Assembly (NCBI GenBank): GCA_016987375.1
Contig: PJRA01000198.1
Location: forward strand, 1,704,137 to 1,755,747
DNA from: Brachionus koreanus
Taxonomy: Eukaryota > Rotifera > Eurotatoria > Ploima > Brachionidae
Direction: 5' to 3'
Length of the DNA stretch: 51,611 nt
In this document: in pieces, positions 1-10,200 of the stretch
Layout: each line of letters starts with the position of its first letter
Position numbering within the stretch: the stretch's first letter is position 1
Translations under genes and position numbers: made by a program
The notes under the pieces: model-generated
What the model was told of the DNA's origin: nothing
Databases searched by the model: none
Seen by the model: the letters and a program-made list of their open reading frames with translations, nothing else

Positions 1-149
1 TAAACGGTTACTAAACGGGCTAAAAAGTAGCCCGCTAAAATAAACGGGCCAGAGTCCGCCCGTAATAAACTGTCCGTTTAATACGGTCACGGTCATAGTT
101 TTGAAAAATTTTGGCCCGTTTACTGTCCGCTAGCACGGACACCAACACT
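1..149 (-). repeat. hAT-like repeat end, cut by window edge
   Basis: This patch is far more GC-rich than its surroundings and is built from short inverted copies of AAACGGGC/GCCCGTTT. Read on the minus strand it begins AGTGTTGGTGTCCG at position 149. That resembles the start of two other repeats here: AGTGTTGGGTACCG at 37238, and the ends of the 13685-13937 repeat. The shared start and short terminal inverted repeats suggest non-autonomous hAT-type DNA transposons. The superfamily is an inference from the end motif; no transposase is visible. Confidence 0.45.
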
Positions 150-2211
150 ACTTTTTACTTTATTTTATGTATTTTTTAATATTTTCATATCATTTGTCGT
201 TTTAAATTATACTTAGTACATTTTATTTTTTTCTTATTTTTTTATCTTGTTTAATTTTATTTTGATTATAATTTATTTTTAATCAGAAGTCTAAAATAAA
301 AAACCATTATAATTAATTAATTTTTGTTACAAAATTTTCTTATTTTTATGGAATAAACAGTAAATAGAAGATGTATCACAAAGGATCAATGGATTTTCAG
401 TGTTTTGAGTGTAAATGGCGATATTATTTCTTCAAGAAGTAGCTTGAACTTTTTTAAATTAAATTTCATAAAAAAATTATTAGTTAAATCATCTGGTAAA
501 AATTAATCTAGAACATCAAGTATTAGTTTACAGATCTACTCATTAGTTTATTATTATTATTTTTAATCATTTTTAAATGACTAAAGCATATTTATATGTT
601 CCCTAATTACGTTTTTTAGTTAACCATAAAGGGGTTAAAAAAACCTTTGATTTAATTTTGATGAAATTTAGCATTAACAACTCAAAAATCATGATTAATG
701 CTGAAAATCTCATTTATTTGAAGGGTAGCAAAGTTTAATCGTCCAAATTTCTCATTAAAACAAAATGGAACTCATATCGTTCCATTTTTAGACGTTTTAT
801 CAATATTAGTTTCTTTTTCTTCTTCAAGTGTTAATTATCTGAGTGCACATCTAAGTCATATTCAGCATTAGTTTGATTTAATGTTTCAATTTCTTCTTCA
901 AAATCATCATCGAAAACATCATTATCCTCATAATAATTTTCATCAGAGACTTCTGATTGTATCATCCGCATTTCTAAGTTCAAGAGCTTTTAAGGCAGCT
1001 TTTGCTTCGAGACATGGTTCAAAAATAAATTTTTTTTTATTAATTATTTAAGCTTAGTAAAGTTTGTTAAAAACATTTCTCTAATTTTTTTTCTAAAAAA
1101 AGCCGATTTTGTGGAGGGACGAAAGAATCCCTCTTCGGATTTAAAGTATGTATTTTTTCTCGTATGAAAATAAAAAAATTTTGCAATAAAAATAAACAAA
1201 TTATGATATTTTTTTGGTTTCAGTGATCATAGAAAAAAAATTATCAAAAATCATTAAACTCAATGAGAAGAAAAATGGTCGAAAAGACTCTTCCGGGCAT
1301 TGAGTGTTAAATAAACAATATCTTAAAGCTTTAAAACTTTTATTAATTTATTAGAAAAATTAAAAAAATTATAATTGAAAATTTTATTAGTTAATTTCTA
1401 TTTACCTTTTTTGTATTTGGATTTTTTTGAGCTTAAAATTCACTCTAAAGATCATAATCAAATATCAAACAAAAATTGGCTTTTAATTCTAAAAAGTTTT
1501 TACTTTACAAAAATGTCATCCGATTCACACACTAAATGATTTCGCTGGGCTCTAACAGATCATTTAATTTAAAAATTCTGAATACATTCTAGAAAAATGA
1601 AATTTGCACATTTGAATTTCGTTTTTCAAAATTTTTTTGATTTTTCAAAAATGAGGCTTGATCAAAAACAAGTCCGTTTAGTAATCTAACTTGTTTTCAA
1701 AAATTTTTTATTGCTTAAAAATTCTGGAATAAAATAAATTCATTCTTTCATTAATTCATACAAAAATCTTTAGAATTAATGATAGTTTTATTAGTTCCTA
1801 CATTTTAAATTTAAATATAAATATTTATGGAATAACTTCAATTTCAACAGACATCTAATTTACCAAATTTTTAATTAATTACCATAGAAAATTGATGAAT
1901 ATTTGTATGACAAATAAATTGGTTATTATTCTTTGTATTAGTTCATTAACTTATTAAATACTTAAAGCATCTTAACGCACCAGTATTGCTAGAAAATCAT
2001 TCTAGAGATGATCAAGGCCTCGAAATTATTTTTGAAGATAATAAGATTAATTTATAAGCGTTATTTCTTAATTTATAAAATTTTCGTGTATTTTGTTGAA
2101 CAATAATCTGGCACCATTAGTATTAGTTTGGTTTCATACATTTAAATAAATATCTTTAATTTAGAATTAAAATTGTCATATCTTTAATGTTTAATTATTA
2201 TTTTTTATTAG
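150..2211. other. Gene-free AT-rich stretch with repeat debris
   Basis: I see no convincing gene. A 46-residue acidic open frame lies on the minus strand at 831-971 (many Asp/Glu); it has no recognisable domain and looks like a decayed coding fragment. At 1093-1140 there is a hairpin (AGGGA/TCCCT core inside CCGA/TCGG). Its minus strand resembles the CTCCACAA...CGG tail of the SINE at 2929. At 1290-1312 the sequence CATTGAGTG is followed by TTAA, like the right ends of the TTAA-flanked MITEs elsewhere in the window. If the proton channel exon at 2212 belongs to a larger gene, part of this stretch may be intron. Confidence 0.5.
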
Positions 2212-2419
2212 ACTGTGGAGGGTTGCCAGAATATTGAGCGGCATACTTGTGACCATGGAGAAAAAATCAGCCAAAAAAATATTAAAATTGACCAAAACAA
2301 TCGAGGCTTTAACTAAAGAAAATAGAGAACTGCGTAAAGAATTGGAACAAAATAGATTCATTTTGGAAAAATATATGATTAAAAACGAAAAAAACTTTGA
2401 TTCTAGTTCTTTTGTATGA
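2212..2419 (+). CDS. Hv1-type proton channel, terminal exon only (copy A)
   Basis: A 3' splice acceptor (TTTTTATTAG) precedes an exon encoding the end of voltage-sensor helix S4 and a cytoplasmic coiled coil. The S4 part reads LWRVARILSG, matching the signature of Hv1 voltage-gated proton channels, including the selectivity-related Trp and the last two gating arginines. It is followed by a Lys/Glu-rich coiled coil of about 45 residues ending at the TGA at 2417. The residue at the human Asn214 position is Ser. The exon starts at the same codon phase and place in S4 as exon 2 of copy B, so the splice site looks genuine. No exon for S1-S3 is visible upstream in the window: either it lies outside, across an intron over 2 kb, or this is an orphan fragment of a tandem duplication. 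Family assignment is firm; completeness is not. Confidence 0.75.
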
Positions 2420-2928
2420 TTACTGGCAAATTTTAATTTTCTTTTTGGGATAAATTAAAATTGAATTTCGCTTAATTTGAATACATTAAATCGTTTATTA
2501 AAATTGCTTAAGTTTTCATAGTCAGCAATTTTTTATTTTATGTATATATTTATTTTTTTATTTTTTTTTCAATTACATGATAGTTGTAAATAATAAGAAA
2601 AAAATAATTATCTATAAATTTAAATGAATTATTTTTTGGATTGAATATATTTATCTTTAATTTTGCATATTTAATTAATAAAAGTTTCATTATTCTTACA
2701 TTATTTTTAAAATTAATTTTTATTTTCTATATTATTAAAATTAGAACCATTTTCAAAGTGATTTCTAAAGTATGATTAATTTGTTAGAGTTATTAGATTC
2801 AAAAAAGACACTTATATAAGAAATTATTCATTAAACATCCATTTTTTACTCAATGACATCATTTAGATCATATTAATATAGATTTCAATGTACTTTTTTT
2901 TTCAATATATGTTAATTATTGTCGGTTT
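2420..2928. other. Intergenic AT-rich spacer
   Basis: Very AT-rich sequence downstream of proton channel copy A. Several AATAAA-like stretches lie in the first 250 bp and could serve as its polyadenylation signals. Nothing else is recognisable. Confidence 0.5.
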
Positions 2929-3085
2929 TGTGGTGAAGTGGTTCGAGCACCCGACATAAATCAGGAGGTCAAGGGTTCAAATTCCCACTCAGTACAGAGG
3001 ACTAATTATCCGACCGTCCAATAATTAAGAAATCAAATGACCCTATGCTCCACAAGGAGCGGATTTTTATTTTATTTTTTTAGTT
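2929..3085 (+). repeat. tRNA-derived SINE
   Basis: The 5' part resembles a tRNA gene with both internal RNA polymerase III promoter boxes: an A box (TGGTGAAGTGGTTCGAGCAC) and a B box (GGTTCAAATTCC) spaced as in a tRNA. It does not fold into a full functional tRNA and continues into an unrelated body ending in a small hairpin (GCTCC/GGAGC) and a T-rich tail. This is the standard build of a tRNA-derived SINE. Just downstream (3130-3310) is a Lys/Glu-biased minus-strand open stretch that could be LINE debris but is not recognisable. Confidence 0.7.
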
Positions 3086-3892
3086 TATTAAATAAATATA
3101 AATAGCACAAATAATGACATACAATGTTGCTTTCAGGACAACGTCTGTGAATTACTTTATATATACTTGTTTTAAATTGTGCTGATGCTTTGTTTCTTAA
3201 TTTTCCAAGCAGACGTCTCCCAGTATGCTATTTTCTTTTTGTTTCTAGCTCATCTTCTTTGTCTTCTTTGGTCAATTTGCCTTTCTCTAGTGTCCCATGA
3301 AATACAAAGTTCTTTTAAACTTATTTCAATATGCTGTTTTAAATTTACTAACAAAAAAATTTATTAATTGAATGAAAACTAAGAAAGTAAAGAAATTTTT
3401 AATTATTAAGAAATTTTTTTTTTAATTTTTTGTTTTACTTATTTGAGTTTAAAAAATATTATTAATGGTTAATAATTGTAAATATTTTATTAATTTTTTT
3501 GTTGCAAAAATATTAAGAAAAACAAAATGACAAAATGAAAAAATTTTGTTCTAAATTATCTCTAATTATTTCAAACGATACTTAACTTGCATTATTTCAG
3601 TCAAAAAAAAACTAATTTATCACTTAAATAAAAATTATAATGCTAGATTAATTATTGACATTTTGTATTTTAAAATATTAATGCGATTTTAACTAATTTG
3701 TCTCTAAAATTTGTCTCCCTAATATTACTTAATTGACTCTTGATGTTCGCTTGTGCTATTTTATTATTTATAAGCTTAAAAAGCTAAACGATTTAGACAA
3801 CAAGTATTAAATTTTAAATTCAGATTGTGTTTCTAATTCTTGTAATTTTCCTTAAATTACTTAGAATCAAATTTTTTGAAGCGAGAAGAAAA

Positions 3893-4340
3893 ATATGCTT
3901 GAAACTATATTGATTGTATTTATTGCATAAGAAACCGAGCATGAAATTTTCATGCAAAGGCAGGCACTTACTTGCAAAATAAACTTGTTAATTAAATAAT
4001 TATTATCATAAGATTCAATTAATAGTTTCTTTTTAAAATGATTATCAACTAGTCGATTGAGGAAGTCAATCTTAGTGCTGTAACAAAAATTCAGCAAGCA
4101 TGATGTTAAGAGACAGAAATAAGCATGTTGTCCTGCATTTCTTTGGTATACCCAACACTTCTTTAACTATATTGCCCTCTGTTCTTTGAAAGTCTTTTCC
4201 CAAGCTTGGTCCGATATTCATTATTTTGATCCCAAAAAAATATGATTGAAATAATATTGATTGTTTTATTGCATTAGTAATTGGGCATAAAATTTTCAGC
4301 ACAATGACAGGCATTTATTTGGCAAATAAACTTGTAAAAA
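3893..4340. repeat. Diverged direct repeat upstream of proton channel B
   Basis: About 95 bp at 3893-3990 (core ATATTGATTGTATTTATTGC, later GGCAGGCACTTACTTG and AATAAACTTGT) recurs, diverged, at 4243-4340 (ATATTGATTGTTTTATTGC, GACAGGCATTTATTTG, AATAAACTTGT). The copies are about 350 bp apart in the same orientation. Open frames crossing them are weak and unlikely to be genes. The pair may mark a local tandem duplication next to the proton channel array. Confidence 0.5.
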
Positions 4341-4495
4341 TAAATATTTATATACATTTAATTTTTTTTAACAGCTTAATTAACGTTAGACTAAAACATC
4401 TTGACTTTCTAAAACCAGCTTTAATTAAATTTTTTTTTAGAAAGCTTTAATCATATATATATAAAATTAGGTTCAAGTATAATGAAGACTGGTAT

Positions 4496-5600
4496 ATGAA
4501 CGAAATTTTTTTAAATTTTGTTAAAATGAATGATCAAAGCAATAGAGAAAATCTTTTAGATAAAGAGATGGATGAAGCGAAAGACGAAGACTTGAAAGGC
4601 CATCTTCAAATTCCAGTCCATCGAATGGTTCCGCGAAATTCGACTGTTTCTCGCATGTCAATGCAAAACTTTATTGAGAATTTTCCACACGATGAAAAGG
4701 AGTTCACGAATAGGGAAATTTTTAGCACCGTACATGACATGATGTGGTCAAGCATTGGCATAGATTCAAAGATGCGTTTTATTGAAAAATCGCGTCTGAT
4801 AATTAAATCAGACAAATATCATGCTTTATTAATTGGTCTGGTAGTCGTGGACTGTATTTGTGTTATTTTGCAAGTAGTTTTGGAAATTTTGTTCAAAGAA
4901 AGCAAAAATAAGAATTTATATCAAGCAGAAAAAATAGTAGAAATTCTAAGCCTTTTTGTTTTGTCTCTTTTTTTGTTGTCCATTTTTTTGCATTTGATTC
5001 TTGTTCCCAAGTCATTCTTCAAGAGTAAACTAGAAATATTCGACTCTATTATTGTTGTGATAAGTTTCGCTCTCGAGGTCTTCTCTGTTTTGAAAAAAGA
5101 GAGTGTCAGAGAAATTGAGGCTGCAGTTATCTCTTTTAGGTAAGTGAGAATCTCAAATTGTTTTAGAATTTAGAATTTATTTTTAGATTTTGGAGAATTA
5201 TTCGAATCGTAAATGGTTAGTTAAAAATAAATTTTTCTAATATAAATAAAAAAAAATTTTTTTTAAAGCAATTGTAATTACAGTAGAGAAACGAGTTTTT
5301 AAAAAACTAGATAGTTTAAAAAAGGATATAAAATGCTTGCTGGACGAAAATAAACAGATGGAAGAAGAAATTGAGTTAAAAAAACTGGAAATTGGCGACT
5401 TAAAATTAGCATTGGAGAAGAAAAATCGTCAATATGAAGATGTAAGATCTATGCTGGACAAAATTCAATTTGAAAAAAAACTTCAAAAATCTCTAGATGA
5501 AATGGCGTCATTAGAGATCAACAAATTAATGACAGAGAATGCAGATCTGAAGCTAAAAATTAAAATTTTGAATAGAGAAATGAAGCAGCTTAAAAGCTAA
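4496..5600 (+). CDS. Voltage-gated proton channel Hv1-like (copy B)
   Basis: Exons 4496-5139, 5187-5215 and 5269-5600 join to a 334-residue protein; both introns are GT-AG (47 and 53 bp). Hv1 channels let protons leave the cell on depolarisation, using a four-helix voltage sensor with no separate pore. Visible here: a long N-terminal cytoplasmic part (about 100 residues); S1 with the selectivity Asp (VVVD); S2 and S3, the latter with EIFD; S4 as RFWRIIRIVN, keeping the three arginines and the Trp; then a very long C-terminal coiled coil (about 105 residues against about 50 in human Hv1). Odd: in S2 the conserved Glu (human Glu153) is Ser and the Lys four residues later is His, while the preceding Phe is kept; the S1 Glu119 equivalent is Gln. 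Gating may therefore differ. A start at 4526 is an alternative. Family certain; function of the variant is inferred. Confidence 0.9.
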
Positions 5601-5754
5601 GGCTGAACTTTAAAGTCCAAAATCAGTGTTTTTAGGTGCTTTTAACTTTTATTAAAAAATAAATAATTTTATAAATTTTCAACATTATTAAAATAAATAT
5701 TTTATTAGATAAAATTTTAACAACTTTTTTGCTTTAAAATAAAAAAAATTTAGC

Positions 5755-6435
5755 ATGTTTAAAGTACATTTAAGAAATAGTTTAAAAACTATTTTTGATC
5801 AAAATACTTCAACACGAGAAAAAATTCGAAAAATACTTCTATCTAAGTACTTTCATGTGGTGGTTATTGTTTTAATTATATTGGATAGTTTGTGTGTGAC
5901 AATCGAACTATTAATCGAAACAGAGAACAAGAACAACAATCATGAGCTTCATATTGCTGAATTAACTTTCAAATACATTGGTTTTGCAATTTTGTGTATC
6001 TTTATGTTAGAAATAACTTTGAAGATAATTTTTACCTTTGACGAATTTAGGCATTCTAAATTAGAGGTACTTGACGCTATTGTAGTAATCATTAGTTTCA
6101 TTGTTGAATTAGTGGTCTTCAAACATGATGATGCCATTTCTGCAATAGGCAAATTTCTAATAATTAAAGCAATAATTGTAATTAATGTATTTTTTTAAAG
6201 CCGGTTTAATTGCTATCTTTCGACTTTGGCGAATTATCAGATTAGTCAATGGTAAACTTTTTGAAAATTGCATACAAATAATCATTTAGCATACATAATT
6301 TTAGGTTTTGTGCTTGTTGTTGAAGAGCAGTGTGAAGCTAAAATTTCAAAACTCAATGAGGATATAAATTTTCTAAAAAATCGTATTAAAATTTTAGAAG
6401 AAGAACTGAAAAAAAGTGATTGTGCAACACATTAA
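5755..6435 (+). CDS. Voltage-gated proton channel Hv1-like (copy C)
   Basis: Exons 5755-6148, 6201-6251 and 6305-6435 give 191 residues. This paralogue keeps the canonical Hv1 residues: S1 Asp (IILD) and Glu (TIELL), S2 FMLEITLK with both Glu and Lys, S3 VLD, and S4 RLWRIIRLVNG with three arginines and the Trp. The C-terminal coiled coil is short, about 40 residues (LNEDINFLKN...ILEEELKK). Intron 1 only keeps the frame if it starts with GC (GCAAAT at 6149) and ends AAAG; intron 2 is GT-AG. The intron after Val-Asn-Gly is at the same site as in copy B, while intron 1 is about six codons earlier, so the genes share ancestry but have diverged in structure. It starts 154 bp after copy B ends. Polyadenylation is likely at the AATAAA near 6445. 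Family assignment is very firm. Confidence 0.9.
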
Positions 6436-7300
6436 GAATATTAAATAAATATAACAAATAAAAATTTTATTCTATCTCTCAAGTCATTTTTTTTTCAGAA
6501 AAACAAATAAATATGTTTAGTTTTATTTAAGATAAAATCAATATTTTAATATTAATAAGTTATTTAAGATGATCAATAAAACTTATAGACGCTCCAAAAA
6601 TTGAATAGTAAGTTCCAATTCCTCTGAGTTTGCTGGTGTGCTCTAAATACATAGAATGCTAATTATATGTCATCATATCCATACCATTCTAGAACTACAG
6701 TGATGTTCCTCTGTTTGTACTGTACAGCAATTTGCGTAAAATACCTATTTTTGCATTTGTTTTTTAGAACCAAAAATTTGCAAAAAATTTCAAAGCTTTG
6801 GCATCTTTTTTAGTAGTATCTAAATTGTAATAATTCTATTTAATCATATTTATGAAAAAAATTTGAAAATATTTTGTTGATTCATAAACTTTTGCTACGT
6901 TTTTTTAATTGTTGTAACTCTAAAAATTGAATTCAAATTATGTGCCTAAAAAAAAACAGAATTTAATGCTTTTCAAAATGATATATCTAACTGATTGTCT
7001 ATTTTATTGAAAAAATTTTATAAAAATTTTGAAATTAAGTAATTTGTTGTCATTTTTTCTTGAAAAATAGAGTAGCCTCTTACATTACTATTAGAAACAA
7101 ATATCGATTTTTTTTTAAAAAATTAATCTAAATTGACTAAAAATTTTCAAGAAACTGTAACTTTATCTTGAAAAAGTTATTTTGTTGATTTTGTTAATTA
7201 AAAAATTTTAAACTTCTTTTTCTTCGCTTCTTAAAGTATCCAATCTTTAGTTATAAATATTTAAAATTCAAAAAAAAAATTAGAGATTTTTTTTAAATAA
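6436..7300. other. Intergenic AT-rich spacer
   Basis: AT-rich sequence with AATAAA motifs just after copy C. A slightly less AT-rich patch at 6585-6740 has no open frame worth naming. No repeat from elsewhere in the window was recognised here. Confidence 0.5.
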
Positions 7301-8263
7301 ATGAAAGAGGATATTTTAATAGATATTTACTTTTTTTTTTCAGTAATTGTGGTACCATTAAGTACAATGCTGAATATTTTGTCTTTTTTTATATTCCTGA
7401 GAAAGAAATTTAATAGAACAAGCTATGGTTTTTTATCTTCTATTCTTGCTTTATTCAATACTTTTGCTCTTATATGGACTTATGTATTTTACAAGTATAT
7501 TAAATTAGCAGTTATAGATTTAAATGCTAAATCAAATTTTACATGCCATTTGTTTCATTATTTTGGTCGATTTATTCAGCAAATTCCTATTTATATACAA
7601 GTTTTTTTGACAATAAATTTATTTATGGAAATCAAATACCCGATGAATTCTTTTGTTATAAAAATTAGAAAAAAAAGATACTTAATCTTAATTCTATTTA
7701 TTATGACATTTCTAATTTCGATTTTTAATGTACCATTGGCATTTGAGCACTTAAAAGTTACTTTTGAAAATTCAAGTTCAAACAAGACTATTTTGATAAT
7801 GGAACGCAATTGCGTGAGAACAAAAGTTATCAAAATTTTATCTGATACAATTACAGCTTTTTTAAGATCAATAATTCCTCTTTTGTTATTTTTTATTTTT
7901 AATTTCTTAATGCTAAAAACTCTAATTGATTCGAAGAGAAAAGTGGCAAAAAATATGAAAATCAAGCGTGAAATTCAATTTGGTTTGAGTCTCTTGCTGA
8001 CGAATACTATATTTTTAATGTTGAATTTACCACTGGCAATTGTGTATTTAATTGAAAATTTTGCTAGCTTATCAACTAAACAATTTGAAGAAATTGTCTT
8101 TGCACACTTTATAGCTGATGCAATCGCTTATTTCAATTTTGGTATTTATTTTTTTCTAAATGCTGCTTTCAATTATTCATTTCGTAAAGAACTTTTTGCA
8201 TTCTCTAAATCAAATTTAAATTTTATGAAAAAAAATTTTCTCATATTCAAGTACGAACAATAG
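7301..8263 (+). CDS. Rhodopsin-like G-protein-coupled receptor, orphan
   Basis: A single uninterrupted frame of 320 residues with seven hydrophobic segments, at roughly residues 8-33, 42-65, 85-112, 126-146, 185-207, 226-250 and 268-290. Two cysteines fit the conserved extracellular disulphide: one in TNFTCHLF-like context before TM3 and one in ERNC before TM5. Asn-linked glycosylation sequons lie in the second extracellular loop. The TM3-end DRY motif is replaced by MEIKYP, and the TM7 NPxxY motif appears as NFGIY. This pattern fits divergent peptide-receptor-like family A GPCRs in invertebrates; the ligand cannot be deduced. The N-terminus is short and there is no cleavable signal peptide. 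It lies downstream of the proton channel array on the same strand with no sign of functional linkage. Confidence 0.85.
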   Translation: MKEDILIDIYFFFSVIVVPLSTMLNILSFFIFLRKKFNRTSYGFLSSILALFNTFALIWTYVFYKYIKLAVIDLNAKSNFTCHLFHYFGRFIQQIPIYIQVFLTINLFMEIKYPMNSFVIKIRKKRYLILILFIMTFLISIFNVPLAFEHLKVTFENSSSNKTILIMERNCVRTKVIKILSDTITAFLRSIIPLLLFFIFNFLMLKTLIDSKRKVAKNMKIKREIQFGLSLLLTNTIFLMLNLPLAIVYLIENFASLSTKQFEEIVFAHFIADAIAYFNFGIYFFLNAAFNYSFRKELFAFSKSNLNFMKKNFLIFKYEQ

Positions 8264-8451
8264 TAAATAATGTAGTCTGAATCAAAGATTTTATTATGAT
8301 AGTTAGTTATTAAATAAATAAAAATTTTAAAAAACTTAAATTTAATACATTTTTCTTTTTTTTTTTTAAATTGTTTGAGTGAATTTGTTTAAACAAATTA
8401 AAAAATTTTCAATGGATTCCATTAGATACGAGATTTTGTTAATTATAAATT

Positions 8452-9010
8452 TTACCGGGTCTGCAAAAAAAGGACAGTTGGTCGACAATTAAAAAAATGG
8501 GTTTTTCATATCGAAAACATGAAAAATTCCATAATATAGTGCCGTACAGTTTGTAAAAGCAGAACACTTGAGCGCACAACTTTCAAATATTCCATCACCA
8601 TGTTCACTTACTTTGGACCAAGAAAAAAGTTCACTTTTTACGGGTGAAAACATTCTTGATTAACACTATCTGGACAAGAAAACTTGTTAAAGCCAAAGAC
8701 ATCAACCCGCCAAATTTTCCTCAAGCTCATCTAATTGAACATTTTTGGGGTTATTTAAGTCAGAAAGTATACGAGGGGGGTTGGCAAGCCTCAACTGATT
8801 AGCAGCAGCTGATTAGCCGCATTTAGTTGAATTAGAAAGAAATTCAGTTAAATTTTGTGAAATTTCATTTTGGTAGTGGTCAAAGCAAAGCTCAGAAAAA
8901 TCTGCCTCGATGAAGTTTTTCTTTATTAAAGATTGTTTTATTGTATCGTTTTATACAAAAATCATATTCTGAGATATTCGCTTTTAATTTTTGTCTATTT
9001 ACTCACCCGT
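8452..9010 (+). mobile_element. Tc1/mariner relic, 5'-truncated (copy 1)
   Basis: This stretch aligns by eye to the transposase region of the copies at 15658-16469 and 29605-30456: CAGTTGGTCGACAATT, the stretch encoding a SYRKHEK-like segment, and a region encoding VYEGGWQAST. It is riddled with stops and indels and has lost the 5' end. The right terminal repeat survives as TTTTGTCTATTTACTCACCCG followed by TA, the target dinucleotide expected for Tc1/mariner elements. It is not coding. Confidence 0.75.
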
Positions 9011-9379
9011 AAAGTTTCTTTCTAAAAGCGGTTAAGTTATGTACAAAACCATCTCCTCTTACTGTTGAAAGCAGGTTTAATCTTTCCTAGGATTCTTTTA
9101 GCTGTAGATTTGCCTAATTTCTAATTTATTTTATATACTTTTTGATATATATATTGTCAAGTAAGTGTCTAAAAGACAATTGATAATTGTTTGGCTAGGA
9201 AATCAATTAACTTAGGATTGGAAACTTTTGGTTTCGAATCTGAAGACACTTTGAATTCTAAGACCATTAATAAAAAAGTCATCTTTAAACTTGAAACTTG
9301 ATGGGAACATTGTTAAACATACTGATTTGTTTAGATTAAAGTCAATTTTCCTCATTTTTGTAAAATCAAATCATTTGTT
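9011..9379. other. Spacer between mariner and LINE relics
   Basis: No open frame or recognised repeat. The sequence lies between two decayed transposable elements and is probably old insertion debris. Confidence 0.35.
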
Positions 9380-10200
9380 ATATAGTATAGTATAGTAGTA
9401 TAGTGGTTTATTGCAACGCATAAATGCGTAAATTCTGACAACAGATTATGTGCAAAAAATATTATGACGGTTTTTGTCTATTTTTGTTTTAAAAATATCG
9501 CAAGATTGAGCTTCCACTGCATCAACTTCCAGCTTATTCCAGCCATTTACTACACGGTTTGTGAAGAAGTGGTATCGTTCTGCATAATTTTTGATTATTT
9601 CTCTTTTAATTTTGTATGGATGGCCTCTTGTACTTCTTCTTGAAAAAGTGAGTGGAGATTGCCATTTCATGTGATCAATATTTCTTTTAGCTTTAAACAT
9701 TTGAAATAAGTCACCTCTAATTCGCCTTTCGGTCAAATTTATTAGATTTAGAGCCTTTAGTCTATGGTTGTAGATTAGATCTCTAAAACCAGAAATGGCA
9801 CGAGTAGCTCTTACTAGAGTAAACGATTCAGTCCATTTTAATAACATTCCGTCAATACCAAGTCGTTTAAGTTTAAATAAAAGTTTTGAATGATTCACTC
9901 TATCGAAGGCTTTAGAAAAATCAGTATAGAGTACATCCATTTGTTTGCCTAAAGATATTTGATGTGAGTATAAAAATTTAATACCAAGTTTCTAATAATT
10001 CTCTCAGCTATACGGCATGGTACCGATGTGATTGAGATAGGCCTATAATTTTGACTAATAGCTTGTCCATAGGATGAGGGTAAAATTATGATTTCGTCGC
10101 AATAGGAAACAGATAAATTACTAAAAAGTTTTCTTTCTAGTAATTTAGTGGAATGACTTGAAAAGATTGTAATGTCTTCTAGAAAATTTTTTCTTTTAGC
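9380..10200 (-). mobile_element. Non-LTR retrotransposon (LINE) relic with RT fragment
   Basis: On the minus strand, NYRPISITSVPCRIAERII (around 10050) and, after a frameshift, DVLYTDFSKAFDRVNHSKLL (from about 9940) are classic non-LTR reverse transcriptase motifs. An internal deletion follows: the polymerase FADD block is missing and the frame runs directly into the C-terminal part (RRSTRGHPYKIK, then FFTNRVVNGWNKL), ending at 9446. Beyond that is a short tail with a TATAG-type microsatellite at 9380-9405, as seen at the 3' ends of some LINEs. The longest open frame is 164 residues (9446-9940). With the catalytic block gone it is dead. Confidence 0.85.

Noticed and set aside
2945..3000. A functional tRNA gene
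   Set aside because: A and B boxes are present but the acceptor stem and anticodon arm do not form a proper cloverleaf, and a SINE-like body follows.
3867..4314. Two minus-strand frames of 76 and 80 residues
   Set aside because: They lie on the diverged direct repeat and are not conserved between its two copies.
6173..6200. A GT-AG intron starting GTAATT in proton channel copy C
   Set aside because: It would be only about 23 bp and would put a stop codon in the S4 exon; the GC-AG option keeps S4 in frame.
7591..7965. 124-residue minus-strand frame
   Set aside because: Antisense of the GPCR coding sequence; AT-rich codons make long reverse frames likely.
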